DNA of 64,000 nt from an uncultured Pelagibacteraceae bacterium (GTDB taxonomy: Bacteria; Pseudomonadota; Alphaproteobacteria; Pelagibacterales; Pelagibacteraceae), in assembly GCA_902614055.1 (NCBI GenBank), contig CACMJX010000002.1, positions 47,291-111,290 on the forward strand, written 5' to 3'. Below, piece by piece: positions 9,094 to 17,374 of the stretch (its first letter is position 1; every line of letters begins with the position of its first letter). The notes beneath the pieces were generated by a model. It worked only from the letters and a program-made list of their open reading frames with translations. It made no database searches and had not been told where the DNA came from. The translations under genes were made by a program, and so were the position numbers.

Positions 9094-10175
9094 TAATTCA
9101 TAAACTCACTTTTAAGAGATTTGTCAGTCTCACCATCAAAAATAATTATGTTATCATTTGAGGGTTTTAATTGAACGTTTTCATTGATTTTAACAGTTGT
9201 TGAAATATCAGTTTTTACTTTGATTTCTCCAAAATTAGTTTTAACAGTTACGATTTTTCTTGAGCCTAAATATTCAACTCCAAATACTGAACCTTTAAGA
9301 CCACCTTCGTTAGTAAGAGATAAATTTTCAGGACGAATACCAAATGAGTTTTTTTTGCCTTTTGATATCTCATACTGTTTAGGTATATTAAAATTTGTTC
9401 CTTCTATATTTAAAGTCGACTGTTCATTAGAAATACCTTGATCAATACTTATAAAATTCATTCCAGGGGAGCCAATAAATGATGCTACAAATTTGGTAGC
9501 AGGTTTATTGTAAATTACTGAAGGTTCATCAGCTTGTAAAATTTCGCCACCATCCATTACGGCAATACGATCAGCTAATGACATTGCCTCTAGTTGATCG
9601 TGTGTTACATAAACAGTGGTAGCGCCAATATCGATGTGTAATTTCTTAAGTTCTAAACACATTAATTCTCTAAATTCTGCATCCAAAGTACCTAAAGGCT
9701 CATCCATTAAAAATGCTTTTGGTCTTCTCACTAAAGCTCTACCAAGAGCTACACGTTGTCTATCTCCACCCGATAAAGAAGAAATGTTGGAGTTTAAAAT
9801 ATGATCAATTCTTAAAAGTTTTGCTGCTTCTTCAACTCTAGTTTTAATTTCACTTCTACTATAACCTTGCATTTTAAGGGGAAAAGATAGGTTATTTTTT
9901 ACATTCATATGTGGATAGAGGGCAAACAATTGAAAAACGAAGGCAATATCTCTCTCAGATGCTCTTAACATTCCAACTTCTTCATCTCCTAAATAAATTT
10001 CTCCTGATGTTGGTAATTCTAATCCAGCAATCATTCTTAGAGTTGTTGTTTTTCCACATCCAGATGGGCCAAGCAAAACAAAAAACTCTTTATCATTAAT
10101 TGTTAAATTAGAATTTTTAACTGCAGTGAAATCTCCAAATGATTTTTGTAAATTTACTATTTTAATTTTAGACAT
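9093..10175 (-). CDS. Sugar/polyol ABC transporter ATPase (first of two)
   Basis: This 360-residue ATPase has Walker A GPSGCGKTT near residue 37, signature LSGGDRQR (the usual Gln is Asp), Walker B AFLMDEPLGTLD and H-loop THDQLEA, followed by a TOBE-type regulatory domain. It is a paralogue of the ATPase encoded directly downstream and lies one base after the small membrane gene. Both probably energise the permease pair at 10368-12211. Two separate ATPases, rather than one acting as a homodimer, is unusual for CUT1 sugar importers. Confidence 0.94.
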   Translation of the reverse strand: MSKIKIVNLQKSFGDFTAVKNSNLTINDKEFFVLLGPSGCGKTTTLRMIAGLELPTSGEIYLGDEEVGMLRASERDIAFVFQLFALYPHMNVKNNLSFPLKMQGYSRSEIKTRVEEAAKLLRIDHILNSNISSLSGGDRQRVALGRALVRRPKAFLMDEPLGTLDAEFRELMCLELKKLHIDIGATTVYVTHDQLEAMSLADRIAVMDGGEILQADEPSVIYNKPATKFVASFIGSPGMNFISIDQGISNEQSTLNIEGTNFNIPKQYEISKGKKNSFGIRPENLSLTNEGGLKGSVFGVEYLGSRKIVTVKTNFGEIKVKTDISTTVKINENVQLKPSNDNIIIFDGETDKSLKSEFMN

Positions 10176-10176
10176 A

Positions 10177-10368
10177 TTAATCCGGAAAGTGACTTGTGAT
10201 TATGAAACCTATAGTTCCAACTAAAATTACAATAAATGAGTAAGTATACATCCACATTGCAAATGGTTGCAACAACATGAAAACTCCTAATAAAATTAAT
10301 ACTATAGATAAATTTTCCCAGTAAACTCTTCTAAATATTTTTCTCATTAATGATTTTTCCTCTTGCAT
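10177..10368 (-). CDS. Small two-helix membrane protein of the ABC operon
   Basis: The 63-residue protein begins at the ATG at 10368, which shares one base with the permease stop (TAATG on the minus strand). After a basic N-terminus (MQEEKSLMRKIFRR) it has two hydrophobic segments, about residues 18-35 and 40-58. A longer reading from 10482 would overlap the permease extensively and is rejected. A small membrane protein between permeases and ATPases also occurs in the rhizobial glycerol transporter operon (GlpU, DUF2160); by position this one may play the same unknown accessory role, but I cannot confirm the family. Confidence 0.8.
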   Translation of the reverse strand: MQEEKSLMRKIFRRVYWENLSIVLILLGVFMLLQPFAMWMYTYSFIVILVGTIGFIITSHFPD

Positions 10369-11312
10369 TATTTTCTCACTGCTCCAAAAGTAATACCTCT
10401 CAAAAGGTGTTTTCTTAAAATAATTGTAAAAATCATCACTGGTAATAAAAATAAAGTTGTACCAGCCCCAATCGCAGGCCAATCTAAACCTCCTTCTCCT
10501 ATAATTGTCGGGATAAATGGTGGAGCTGTTTGTGCGTTAAATTGAGTGAGGAGAACAGCAAATGCATATTCGTTCCATGAAAAAATCATGCAAAAGATTG
10601 CTGTTGCAGCAATACCGGTCATCGCTTGTGGAAGAACAACTTTAAAGAACGCTTGAAGTCTAGAATATCCATCAATCATAGCTGCTTCTTCGTATTCTTT
10701 AGGAATTTCATCCATAAATCCTTTCAATAGCCATACTGCTAAACTTAAATTTACGACTGTATATAATATGATCATTCCAAGGTGAGTATCCCCTAATCCT
10801 AATTTTCTATACATAATGAATATTGGAACAGCCACCGCTATTGGTGGAAACATCCTGGTAGAAAGAATAAAAAATAATAAATCATCTTTTAATGGAACTC
10901 TAAATCTCGAGAAAGCATACGCCGCTAATGCACCCAAAAATACGGATGCAAAAGTTGACCCAAAGCCAATTATCATTGAATTTGAGTATCTACCTAAAAA
11001 TTTTGATGGCCCCGTTATGACCATTTCTCTACTTCTAACTAATTCTTCATACCAAGTTTCTGGAGCTGGCAAAGAGTCAAGATATTCCTGAGATTGCCTT
11101 GATCTATTAGTGAACAAGTTAACATATCCTTCTAAAGATGGTTCAAACAGTACTTCAGGTGGATAAGAAATTGCACTATTAACATTCTTAAAACTTGTCA
11201 TTACCATCCAAGAAATAGGTATCAATGTTATTACTGTGTAAACAATAATAATTGTTGCAGCAAGTTTCTTTGAAAACGATGAAGGTTCTAAATATGATCT
11301 GGATGTATCCAT
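10368..11312 (-). CDS. Sugar/polyol ABC permease, MalG type
   Basis: A 314-residue inner-membrane permease with about six helices. The cytoplasmic EAA loop reads EYEEAAMIDGYSRLQAFFKV near residues 205-224 and contacts the ATPase. The segment after the first helix is long, as in MalG/UgpE-type proteins. It starts on the stop of the other permease (shared base at 11312), and its own stop shares a base with the small membrane gene, so the three are one coupled unit. Confidence 0.93.
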   Translation of the reverse strand: MDTSRSYLEPSSFSKKLAATIIIVYTVITLIPISWMVMTSFKNVNSAISYPPEVLFEPSLEGYVNLFTNRSRQSQEYLDSLPAPETWYEELVRSREMVITGPSKFLGRYSNSMIIGFGSTFASVFLGALAAYAFSRFRVPLKDDLLFFILSTRMFPPIAVAVPIFIMYRKLGLGDTHLGMIILYTVVNLSLAVWLLKGFMDEIPKEYEEAAMIDGYSRLQAFFKVVLPQAMTGIAATAIFCMIFSWNEYAFAVLLTQFNAQTAPPFIPTIIGEGGLDWPAIGAGTTLFLLPVMIFTIILRKHLLRGITFGAVRK

Positions 11313-12211
11313 CAGCGTTCCTTTATTTTATTCATTACTTTTACATATACATTTCCAAAACCAAAAATAGTTACAAATAAAATGACAGCAAAAGCTGAAC
11401 TGTAACCAGTTTTCCATTTTTCAAATGCTTCTCTTTTTAAATTGATTGAGGCGAGCTCTGTAGCTGAACCAGGGCCACCAGATGTAAGTTCAACGACCAT
11501 GTCGAACATTTTGAAATTCTCAATCCCTCTAAATAACAAAGCCAATAATAAAAATGGTAATACAGATGGTAGTGTGATGTATATAAATTGTTGCCATTTA
11601 CTAGCTCTATCAACTTCAGCAGCCTCATATAAATAATTTGGAACTGATCTTAGACCGGCTAAACAAATCAACATTGTAAAAGGTGTCCACATCCAAGTAT
11701 CAACTATAACTATCGACCAAGGTGCGAGTTCACTTGAACCAATCATATCAAAACTTCCGAAATCGTAAAAAAAGTTTACTACATAATTAAATAAACCTAC
11801 TTGAGGATTATAAAGATAAGTCCAAAAAACACCTACAACAGCAGGCGATAACATCATTGGTAATACTATTAGTGTGGTTAATAATTCATTACCTTTAAAT
11901 TTCCTGTTTAATAATAAAGCTAAACCTAATCCTATTACTGCCTGAAGTAATAAAGTCCAAAACATAAAGTTTGCAGTAACCTGCATTTTTTCCCATATGG
12001 CTTCTTTATTGAGAACCTTTATATAATTTTTTAAACCAACAAACTGTGGTTCTCTCCCAATTTTATTTGCGTAAAAATTTGTAAAAGACATTCTGATTGC
12101 ATAAATCAAAGGATAAATATTTATCGCCAATAAAAGAAAGACAGATGGTCCAATGAAAAGCCATGCTACAGCCTTATCAGAAAGTCCTTTAAATTTTTTT
12201 TTAACGCTCAT
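11312..12211 (-). CDS. Sugar/polyol ABC permease, MalF type
   Basis: A 299-residue permease with six predicted helices and the EAA loop YLYEAAEVDRASKWQQFIYI near residues 192-211. It pairs with the MalG-type permease to form the channel. A GC-cored stem-loop (12223-12257) separates it from the binding-protein gene, consistent with less permease than binding protein being made from the same transcript. Confidence 0.93.
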   Translation of the reverse strand: MSVKKKFKGLSDKAVAWLFIGPSVFLLLAINIYPLIYAIRMSFTNFYANKIGREPQFVGLKNYIKVLNKEAIWEKMQVTANFMFWTLLLQAVIGLGLALLLNRKFKGNELLTTLIVLPMMLSPAVVGVFWTYLYNPQVGLFNYVVNFFYDFGSFDMIGSSELAPWSIVIVDTWMWTPFTMLICLAGLRSVPNYLYEAAEVDRASKWQQFIYITLPSVLPFLLLALLFRGIENFKMFDMVVELTSGGPGSATELASINLKREAFEKWKTGYSSAFAVILFVTIFGFGNVYVKVMNKIKER

Positions 12212-12222
12212 ATGATTTTTTT

Positions 12223-12257
12223 AAAAAAAAGGGGAGATATTACCCCCCCTTTTTTTT
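12223..12257 (-). terminator. Intercistronic stem-loop after the binding-protein gene
   Basis: On the minus strand an A8G4 arm pairs with C4T8 (12246-12257 with 12223-12234) across an 11-base loop and runs into T- and A-rich sequence. It lies between the binding-protein stop (12279) and the permease start (12211). It can act as a partial terminator or as a 3' barrier that stabilises the upstream message. Confidence 0.7.
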
Positions 12258-12278
12258 TTATATTTTTAAATATTAATG

Positions 12279-13583
12279 TTAAAGTTTTCCGTCTGCTTCA
12301 AATACTTCAACCCACTCTTCGATAATTTTATCTAGAGCGCCTTTAGCAGTTCCTTTTCCATTAACAACGTAATCATGAATAGCTTCCTGCATAGGTAACA
12401 TTAACTCAACAAATGTTGGTTCTTGCCAAAAATCTTTGACAATTCCCATTGAGTCTAAGAAACCTTGTGCATAAACTGTAGATGTAGGGAACGATGGTGA
12501 ATTTAATACATCATTATGACATGAATATCCGCCTAAATCCCACCATTTTTGCTGTACATCTGGTCTTGCAAACCATTTAATATATTCTAATGCAAGATCT
12601 TGTTTATCTGAATATTTAACAACAGATATACCTTGTCCACCTAATGTTGCAGCAGCTACGTTTTGTTTTGGATTTGCAAAGAAACCACTAACTCTTCCGT
12701 CGCTATCTTCTTTAGAAACACCTGGCCAAAAAGCATACCAGTTCATTTGGAATGCTACTTGTCCTGATTTATATGCATCTAAGTTTGCTACCATATAAGC
12801 ATCAGAGTGTCCTGGAGGAGCACAGCCCTCATATAATTTTCTATAGAACTCTACAGCTTCTACTGCTTGCGGAGAATTGAAATAACCTTCCATATCGTAT
12901 GGTTTGTTTGGATTTTCATACTCCATACCCCATGCATACATAGCAGCAGTTACACCCATTGTAATACCTTCAGATCCACGCTCTGTATTTATAGCAGCAC
13001 CGTATCTTTTTTGACCATCAATTTCTCTTCCTTGGAAAAAAGTACACATGTCATATAGCTGATCCCAACTAGCAGGTACACCTAAATCATAACCATGTTT
13101 CTTTTTGAATTCAGATTTAAGCTCAGGTCTATCAAACCAGTCTTTTCTATAAGCCCATGCTAATGCATCTCCCATAGCTGGTAATGCATAATAGTTTTCA
13201 CTTCCTTTAGGCCAAGTTGAATATGCATAAACTGTTGCAGGTGAGAAATCATTCATTGAAATACCTTCCTTATCAAAGAAGTCATTCAGCTTTACGTAGT
13301 GTCCATATACTGCACCAGCACCAATCCATTGTGAGTCACCGATTAACAAGTCAAAAGTTTTACCTTTGTTGTTAAGTTCGTTCAACATACGATCTGCAAA
13401 ATTTGGCCATGGCACGAATTCGAAGTTGACATCTATTCCTGTCTCTGCTGTAAACTCTTTAGTAAGTTCTTGTAAAGCATTAGCAGGGTCCCAAGCGGCC
13501 CATCCTAATGTGATTGACTTAGCATTTGAATTTGCAGAAAAAGCAAATAGAGAAACAAACAATAAAATCATTATTTTTTTCAT
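12279..13583 (-). CDS. Sugar/polyol ABC substrate-binding protein (CUT1)
   Basis: The protein is 434 residues from the ATG at 13583, which follows a TAGGAG ribosome site; a frame start at 13628 would extend through the promoter and hide the signal peptide (MKKIMILLFVSLFAFSANSNA). It is a large cluster-B binding protein with many aromatic residues (WAAWDP, VPWPNF, WYAFWPG) likely to stack on a sugar or polyol. It delivers its ligand to the permeases downstream. Its pairing with DhaK/DhaL suggests the imported carbon ends up as a short ketose, but the ligand is unknown. Confidence 0.92.
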   Translation of the reverse strand: MKKIMILLFVSLFAFSANSNAKSITLGWAAWDPANALQELTKEFTAETGIDVNFEFVPWPNFADRMLNELNNKGKTFDLLIGDSQWIGAGAVYGHYVKLNDFFDKEGISMNDFSPATVYAYSTWPKGSENYYALPAMGDALAWAYRKDWFDRPELKSEFKKKHGYDLGVPASWDQLYDMCTFFQGREIDGQKRYGAAINTERGSEGITMGVTAAMYAWGMEYENPNKPYDMEGYFNSPQAVEAVEFYRKLYEGCAPPGHSDAYMVANLDAYKSGQVAFQMNWYAFWPGVSKEDSDGRVSGFFANPKQNVAAATLGGQGISVVKYSDKQDLALEYIKWFARPDVQQKWWDLGGYSCHNDVLNSPSFPTSTVYAQGFLDSMGIVKDFWQEPTFVELMLPMQEAIHDYVVNGKGTAKGALDKIIEEWVEVFEADGKL

Positions 13584-13604
13584 TTTATCTCCTATTAGTT
13601 TAAT

Positions 13605-13618
13605 TATTCTTAAGAATA
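13605..13618. promoter_or_regulatory. 14-base perfect palindrome in divergent promoter
   Basis: TATTCTTAAGAATA reads identically on both strands in the 117-base gap between the divergent transporter operon (starting at 13583) and the isomerase (13701). It lies 22 bases from the transporter start codon, which suits an operator for a dimeric regulator controlling both directions. No regulator gene is adjacent, so this is a candidate only. Confidence 0.4.
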
Positions 13619-13700
13619 GTCTATCCAAGAAGACTTGTGCCTGCTAGTATTTTTTTTGTAAAAAATAGTTTAAGTAAAAAATTAAAGAGAAAGGGGAATT

Positions 13701-14756
13701 ATGAACAAAATAAAAGGTCCTGCAATTTTCCTAGCACAATTTGTAGGCGAAGATGCACCGTTTAATTCTTTAGATAATATTTGTAAATGGGCATCATCTC
13801 TCGGTTACAAAGGTATACAAATTCCTAGTTGGGACGGTAGATTAATTGATTTAAAAAAAGCATTTGAAAGTAAAAATTATTGTGATGAGATTAAAGGAAT
13901 TGCTAAATCACACAATTTAGAAATTACAGAATTATCAACTCACCTACAAGGTCAACTTGTTGCAGTGCATCCTGCTTATGATTCTGCTTTTGATGGTTTT
14001 GCTGCGCCTGAAGTAAGAGGAAATCCTAAAGCAAGACAAGAATGGGCTGTAAATCAATTGATGATGGCTGCAAAAGCATCGAACAGTCTAGGAATAGATA
14101 AACATGTAACTTTTTCAGGAGCACTTGCTTGGCCTTATGTTTATCCTTGGCCACAAAGACCTGAGGGTTTAATTGAAAATGCATTTGATGAATTATCAAA
14201 AAGATGGAAGCCTATTCTTGATCACTTTGATCATAATGGAGTAGATTTATGTTATGAAATACATCCAGGTGAAGATCTTCATGATGGTGTAACTTTTGAG
14301 ATGTTTTTAGAAAGAGTAGGTAATCATAAAAGATGTAATATGCTTTTTGATCCAAGTCATTATGTTCTGCAACACCTAGATTATTTAGCTCATATTGATA
14401 TTTATCATGAGAAGATAAAAATGTTTCACGTTAAAGATGCTGAGTTAAACCCATCTGGGAAACAAGGTGTCTATGGTGGGTTTCAGTCATGGGTTAATAG
14501 AGCTGGTAGATTTAGATCACTTGGTGATGGACAAGTTGATTTTAAATCCATATTCTCAAAACTAACTTCATATGATTATGATGGTTGGGCAGTTCTTGAA
14601 TGGGAATGCTGTCTTAAACATCCAGAAGATGGAGCAAGAGAAGGAGCTGAATTCATTAAAAATCACATTATTAATACAACAGAAAAAGCTTTTGATGATT
14701 TTGCAGGTAGCGGAGCTGACCATGAAGCAAATAAAAAAATGCTTGGCATTAATTAA
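13701..14756 (+). CDS. TIM-barrel sugar isomerase/epimerase
   Basis: A 351-residue member of the xylose-isomerase-like TIM barrel family (AP endonuclease family 2). Putative metal ligands are Glu in CYEIHPGE, Asp in LFDPSHY, His in MFHVKDAE and Glu in VLEWE, the usual four-ligand set. Such proteins isomerise or epimerise sugars, keto-inositols or sugar phosphates. It has a good AAGGGG ribosome site, diverges from the transporter operon and shares the last base of its stop with the dehydrogenase start, so isomerase and dehydrogenase are likely consecutive steps on the imported sugar. Confidence 0.9.
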   Translation: MNKIKGPAIFLAQFVGEDAPFNSLDNICKWASSLGYKGIQIPSWDGRLIDLKKAFESKNYCDEIKGIAKSHNLEITELSTHLQGQLVAVHPAYDSAFDGFAAPEVRGNPKARQEWAVNQLMMAAKASNSLGIDKHVTFSGALAWPYVYPWPQRPEGLIENAFDELSKRWKPILDHFDHNGVDLCYEIHPGEDLHDGVTFEMFLERVGNHKRCNMLFDPSHYVLQHLDYLAHIDIYHEKIKMFHVKDAELNPSGKQGVYGGFQSWVNRAGRFRSLGDGQVDFKSIFSKLTSYDYDGWAVLEWECCLKHPEDGAREGAEFIKNHIINTTEKAFDDFAGSGADHEANKKMLGIN

Positions 14757-15910
14757 TGAATAGAAAAATACGCATCGGAATGGTTGGCGGTGGAAAAGAT
14801 GCTTTTATTGGAAGTGTCCATAGAATAGCTTTAAGACTTGATGGGTATTATGAATTAGTTGCGGGATCATTTTCATCTGACTTTGATAATTCAAAAGAAA
14901 CTGGAAAAAATCTTGGTATAGAAAATGATAGGATCTATAAAACCTACCAAGAGATGGCAGAGAAAGAGTCTGTTAGACCCGACGGTATTGATGTAGTTTC
15001 AATAGTAACACCAAATCATTTACATGTACCTATTGCAAAAATCTTTGCAGAAAAAGGGATTCATATTATTTGCGATAAGCCAATTGGTATGTCTAGTGAG
15101 GAAGCAATAGATCTTAAAAAGATAATTGAAAGTAAAAAATTAATATTTGCTTTAACTCATAATTATACCGGTTATCCTATGGTCCGACATGCAAGATCCT
15201 TAGTTCAAAAAGGAGACTTAGGTTCTTTGAGAGTTATTCAAGCTGAATATCCTCAAGATTGGTTAACTACAAAGGCAGAAGATAGTGGATTAAAGCAAGC
15301 GGTGTGGAGAACTGATCCCAATAGATCAGGCGCAGGTGGTTGTATAGGTGATATTGGAACTCATGCCTATAATTTGATTAGGTTTATAACTGAATTAGAG
15401 GTAGATGAAATTTCGGCTGATATTCATACATTTGTTGAAGGGAGAAAAGTAGATGATAATGCGCAAATAATGCTAAGATTTATAGGGGGTGCGAAAGGAT
15501 CAATATGGTCAAGCCAAGTAGCAGTTGGAAATGAAAATAATCTTAAAATAAGAATATATGGAGAAAATGCTGGAATTGAGTGGAGACAAGAGGATCCTAA
15601 TTATCTTAGTTATACTAAATTTGGTAGTCCTGCTCAAAACATTACAAGAGGGAGCAATATCACGAGTGAAGAAGCTAAAAATGTAACAAGAATTCCTCAG
15701 GGTCATCCAGAAGGTTATTTAGAAGGTTTTGCTAATATTTATAGTGATGTTTACAAAGAGCTATCAGCTAATATTGATAGACAAGAATATGATAAGTCAA
15801 ATAATTGTTATCCTACAATTGATGATGGAATTGATGGAATGAAGTTTATAGAAAACGTGATTAAGTCAAGTAGGAACAATAGTAAATGGATCCAATTTAA
15901 TTCTAATTAA
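14756..15910 (+). CDS. Gfo/Idh/MocA family sugar dehydrogenase
   Basis: This 384-residue protein has an N-terminal Rossmann motif (GMVGGGKDAFIG near residues 8-19), the conserved EKG..CDKPIG segment around residues 100-113 and the C-terminal alpha/beta domain with GDIGTHAYN, whose His is the usual catalytic base. The family oxidises a sugar, inositol or sugar acid hydroxyl with NAD(P). It is translationally coupled to the isomerase. The pair is a common architecture for catabolism of inositols and modified sugars; the substrate here is unknown. Confidence 0.92.
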   Translation: MNRKIRIGMVGGGKDAFIGSVHRIALRLDGYYELVAGSFSSDFDNSKETGKNLGIENDRIYKTYQEMAEKESVRPDGIDVVSIVTPNHLHVPIAKIFAEKGIHIICDKPIGMSSEEAIDLKKIIESKKLIFALTHNYTGYPMVRHARSLVQKGDLGSLRVIQAEYPQDWLTTKAEDSGLKQAVWRTDPNRSGAGGCIGDIGTHAYNLIRFITELEVDEISADIHTFVEGRKVDDNAQIMLRFIGGAKGSIWSSQVAVGNENNLKIRIYGENAGIEWRQEDPNYLSYTKFGSPAQNITRGSNITSEEAKNVTRIPQGHPEGYLEGFANIYSDVYKELSANIDRQEYDKSNNCYPTIDDGIDGMKFIENVIKSSRNNSKWIQFNSN

Positions 15911-15969
15911 ATTTTGTTGATAAATATAATTAATAAAACCCATTTTGATCTTTTATTTTTTTTAATAAT

Positions 15970-15998
15970 TTGAAATCAATTTTCTAGAATGATAAATT
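15970..15998 (+). promoter_or_regulatory. Sigma70-like promoter of the 63-residue gene
   Basis: TTGAAA (15970-15975), a 17-base spacer and TAAATT (15993-15998) form a plausible housekeeping promoter. Transcription would begin close to 16004, at the base of the first leader hairpin. Confidence 0.5.
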
Positions 15999-16001
15999 AT
16001 G

Positions 16002-16059
16002 TTTACCATATCTCATGGTAAAAAAGAGACCGATATCGCATCGGTTAAAAGCGAGTTTT
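16002..16059 (+). ncRNA. Structured leader with consecutive small hairpins
   Basis: The leader upstream of the 63-residue gene holds a perfect 8-bp stem (TTTACCAT 16002-16009 with ATGGTAAA 16015-16022, loop ATCTC). Six bases later comes a perfect 6-bp stem (ACCGAT 16029-16034 with ATCGGT 16040-16045, loop ATCGC). A weak third stem follows (AAAA/TTTT, loop GCGAG, 16047-16059). All three loops are five bases, and loop 2 (TCGC) is complementary to loop 3 (GCGA), so a loop-loop contact is possible. It is positioned to act as a cis-regulatory RNA or protein-binding leader; I recognise no known riboswitch class. Confidence 0.5.
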
Positions 16060-16082
16060 GGAAAAACAAACAAGGAGAGTGT

Positions 16083-16274
16083 ATGAAAAGAATGCACAGA
16101 GTATTAAGTTCGTTTAGCCGAGGCTCAAAGAATGCTAGGCTAAATCAACTTATGTTTCGAAACTTGAAAACTGTAGAAACAAATGCAAATGGTACAAGTG
16201 GATACGTTATCAAATCTGGAAAAAATTCAGGAGAAACATTAGGTCACTTAAAGAAAGAGGCTAAAAAGTTTTAG
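16083..16274 (+). CDS. Small basic protein, 63 residues, unknown function
   Basis: The ATG at 16083 is preceded by AAGGAGA (16072-16078) at optimal spacing, and this decides the start; an open frame from 15999 would run through the hairpin leader. The product is strongly basic (many Lys/Arg, for example MKRMHRVLSSFSRGSKNAR) with no hydrophobic segment or cysteine, so it may bind nucleic acid or the ribosome. I do not recognise the family. It has its own promoter, leader and terminator and is therefore a monocistronic unit between two longer operons. Confidence 0.7.
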   Translation: MKRMHRVLSSFSRGSKNARLNQLMFRNLKTVETNANGTSGYVIKSGKNSGETLGHLKKEAKKF

Positions 16275-16287
16275 CTTAAAGAATGAG

Positions 16288-16325
16288 ATATGGGGCAATA
16301 ATATTTACATGCCCCATATTTTTTC
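16288..16325 (+). terminator. Rho-independent terminator
   Basis: A 10-bp perfect stem, ATATGGGGCA (16288-16297) with TGCCCCATAT (16310-16319), and a 12-base loop is followed by a run of T. It directly follows the 63-residue gene. The minus strand lacks a T run, so it serves the plus strand only. Confidence 0.85.
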
Positions 16326-16329
16326 CTTC

Positions 16330-16731
16330 CTATTTTACTGGTGTCATAATTTTTTGACCTTCAACTCCCATCGCAACAACAATAGCTTTAACAGGAACAT
16401 CTCCAATATTTTTTGATTCATGGACTACACCCACATCCTCTACGAATGCATCTCCAGCTTTATAGATATAGCTTTTACCGCCTTGGATAAGTTCAATCTC
16501 TCCTTGTTGTATCATTATTAAAACAGGGAATGAGTGAGTATGTGGAACAACTGGGCCTCCAACAGGAACGTTAAACTCAAATGCAGTTATCTTTGCTTTG
16601 CCTGAAGGATAAACAATATCGTTACCCATGCCAGTCTGACTAGTTGATAAAATTCTTTTTACATGACCATCAGCAAAAACAGAGCTGTTTAAACCAAATG
16701 CTACAAATAAAATTATAAATAATTTTTTCAT
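16330..16731 (-). CDS. Secreted cupin-domain protein
   Basis: A 133-residue protein with a signal peptide (MKKLFIILFVAFGLNSSVFA) and a single cupin barrel. The first motif carries VVPHTHSFPVLIMIQQGE near residues 59-76 with two His and a Glu as metal ligands, and the second has a His in VGVVHESKN near 104-112. Periplasmic cupins of this size bind a metal and may be sensors or small dioxygenases; the function cannot be assigned. It stands alone at the 3' end of a minus-strand run. Confidence 0.82.
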   Translation of the reverse strand: MKKLFIILFVAFGLNSSVFADGHVKRILSTSQTGMGNDIVYPSGKAKITAFEFNVPVGGPVVPHTHSFPVLIMIQQGEIELIQGGKSYIYKAGDAFVEDVGVVHESKNIGDVPVKAIVVAMGVEGQKIMTPVK

Positions 16732-16801
16732 AAAATACCTTTCTGATTAATGAAGTTAAACTATCAGGCGATAAAAATTAATATATATGGCAAAATGTAA
16801 T

Positions 16802-17374
16802 CTATTTACTCCACTCAACTTTAAACATAGCTTCGTTGCGTCTCATCATAGGAAGCGTAAAAGGCCCATTATAAGTTGCTCTTATTGGGGGTCCTTTAAT
16901 GATTACTTTATCCTCTAAGAGTTTTTTATTAAGAATTTCCTTATGTTTGAAGAAATTATTATCTGAGGCTCTTCCAGAATATTCTATCACAGCAAAAAAA
17001 CCTTCTTCTATTGTTGAGATTTTAACTTCTGAATTTGTGGGTATAGGCGCATTCTCTTTTGTAAATTTTGATGGAAGATAAAATTGCATATAGTATCCAT
17101 TATCCTTCTCACCCTGTGTTACTGGCACAGTCATTTTAATTTCTTGGGATTTATTATTCTGACCCGAGATATATTTAAAAAGTTTTCTAAAACTATTGTC
17201 ATCATTTCTACTTACAACTTCAACAACTAGACGGTCTTTATAATGTCTCACTTCGTATATTTCAGATTTATATACTACATCATATTGAGATTCCTCATAT
17301 GCCATTGAAGTAGAGTAAGGTAAAATACAAAATATATAAATCAAAAAAGTTATTGATATTATAGATTTTCTCAT
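16802..17374 (-). CDS. SOUL heme-binding family protein
   Basis: This 190-residue protein begins with a signal-like hydrophobic stretch and continues with the SOUL fold, recognised from YDVVYKSEIYEVRHYKDRL near residues 31-49, FRKLFKYISG, KMTVPVTQG and a C-terminal YNGPFTLPMMRRNE. SOUL proteins bind heme or related tetrapyrroles in eukaryotes and marine bacteria; the exact bacterial role is not established. The start lies next to the stop of the upstream NAD-binding gene. Confidence 0.87.
   Translation of the reverse strand: MRKSIISITFLIYIFCILPYSTSMAYEESQYDVVYKSEIYEVRHYKDRLVVEVVSRNDDNSFRKLFKYISGQNNKSQEIKMTVPVTQGEKDNGYYMQFYLPSKFTKENAPIPTNSEVKISTIEEGFFAVIEYSGRASDNNFFKHKEILNKKLLEDKVIIKGPPIRATYNGPFTLPMMRRNEAMFKVEWSK

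Noticed and set aside
16288..16325. Bidirectional terminator also serving the cupin gene
   Set aside because: The minus-strand side of the hairpin is followed by CTCATTC and not by a T run.
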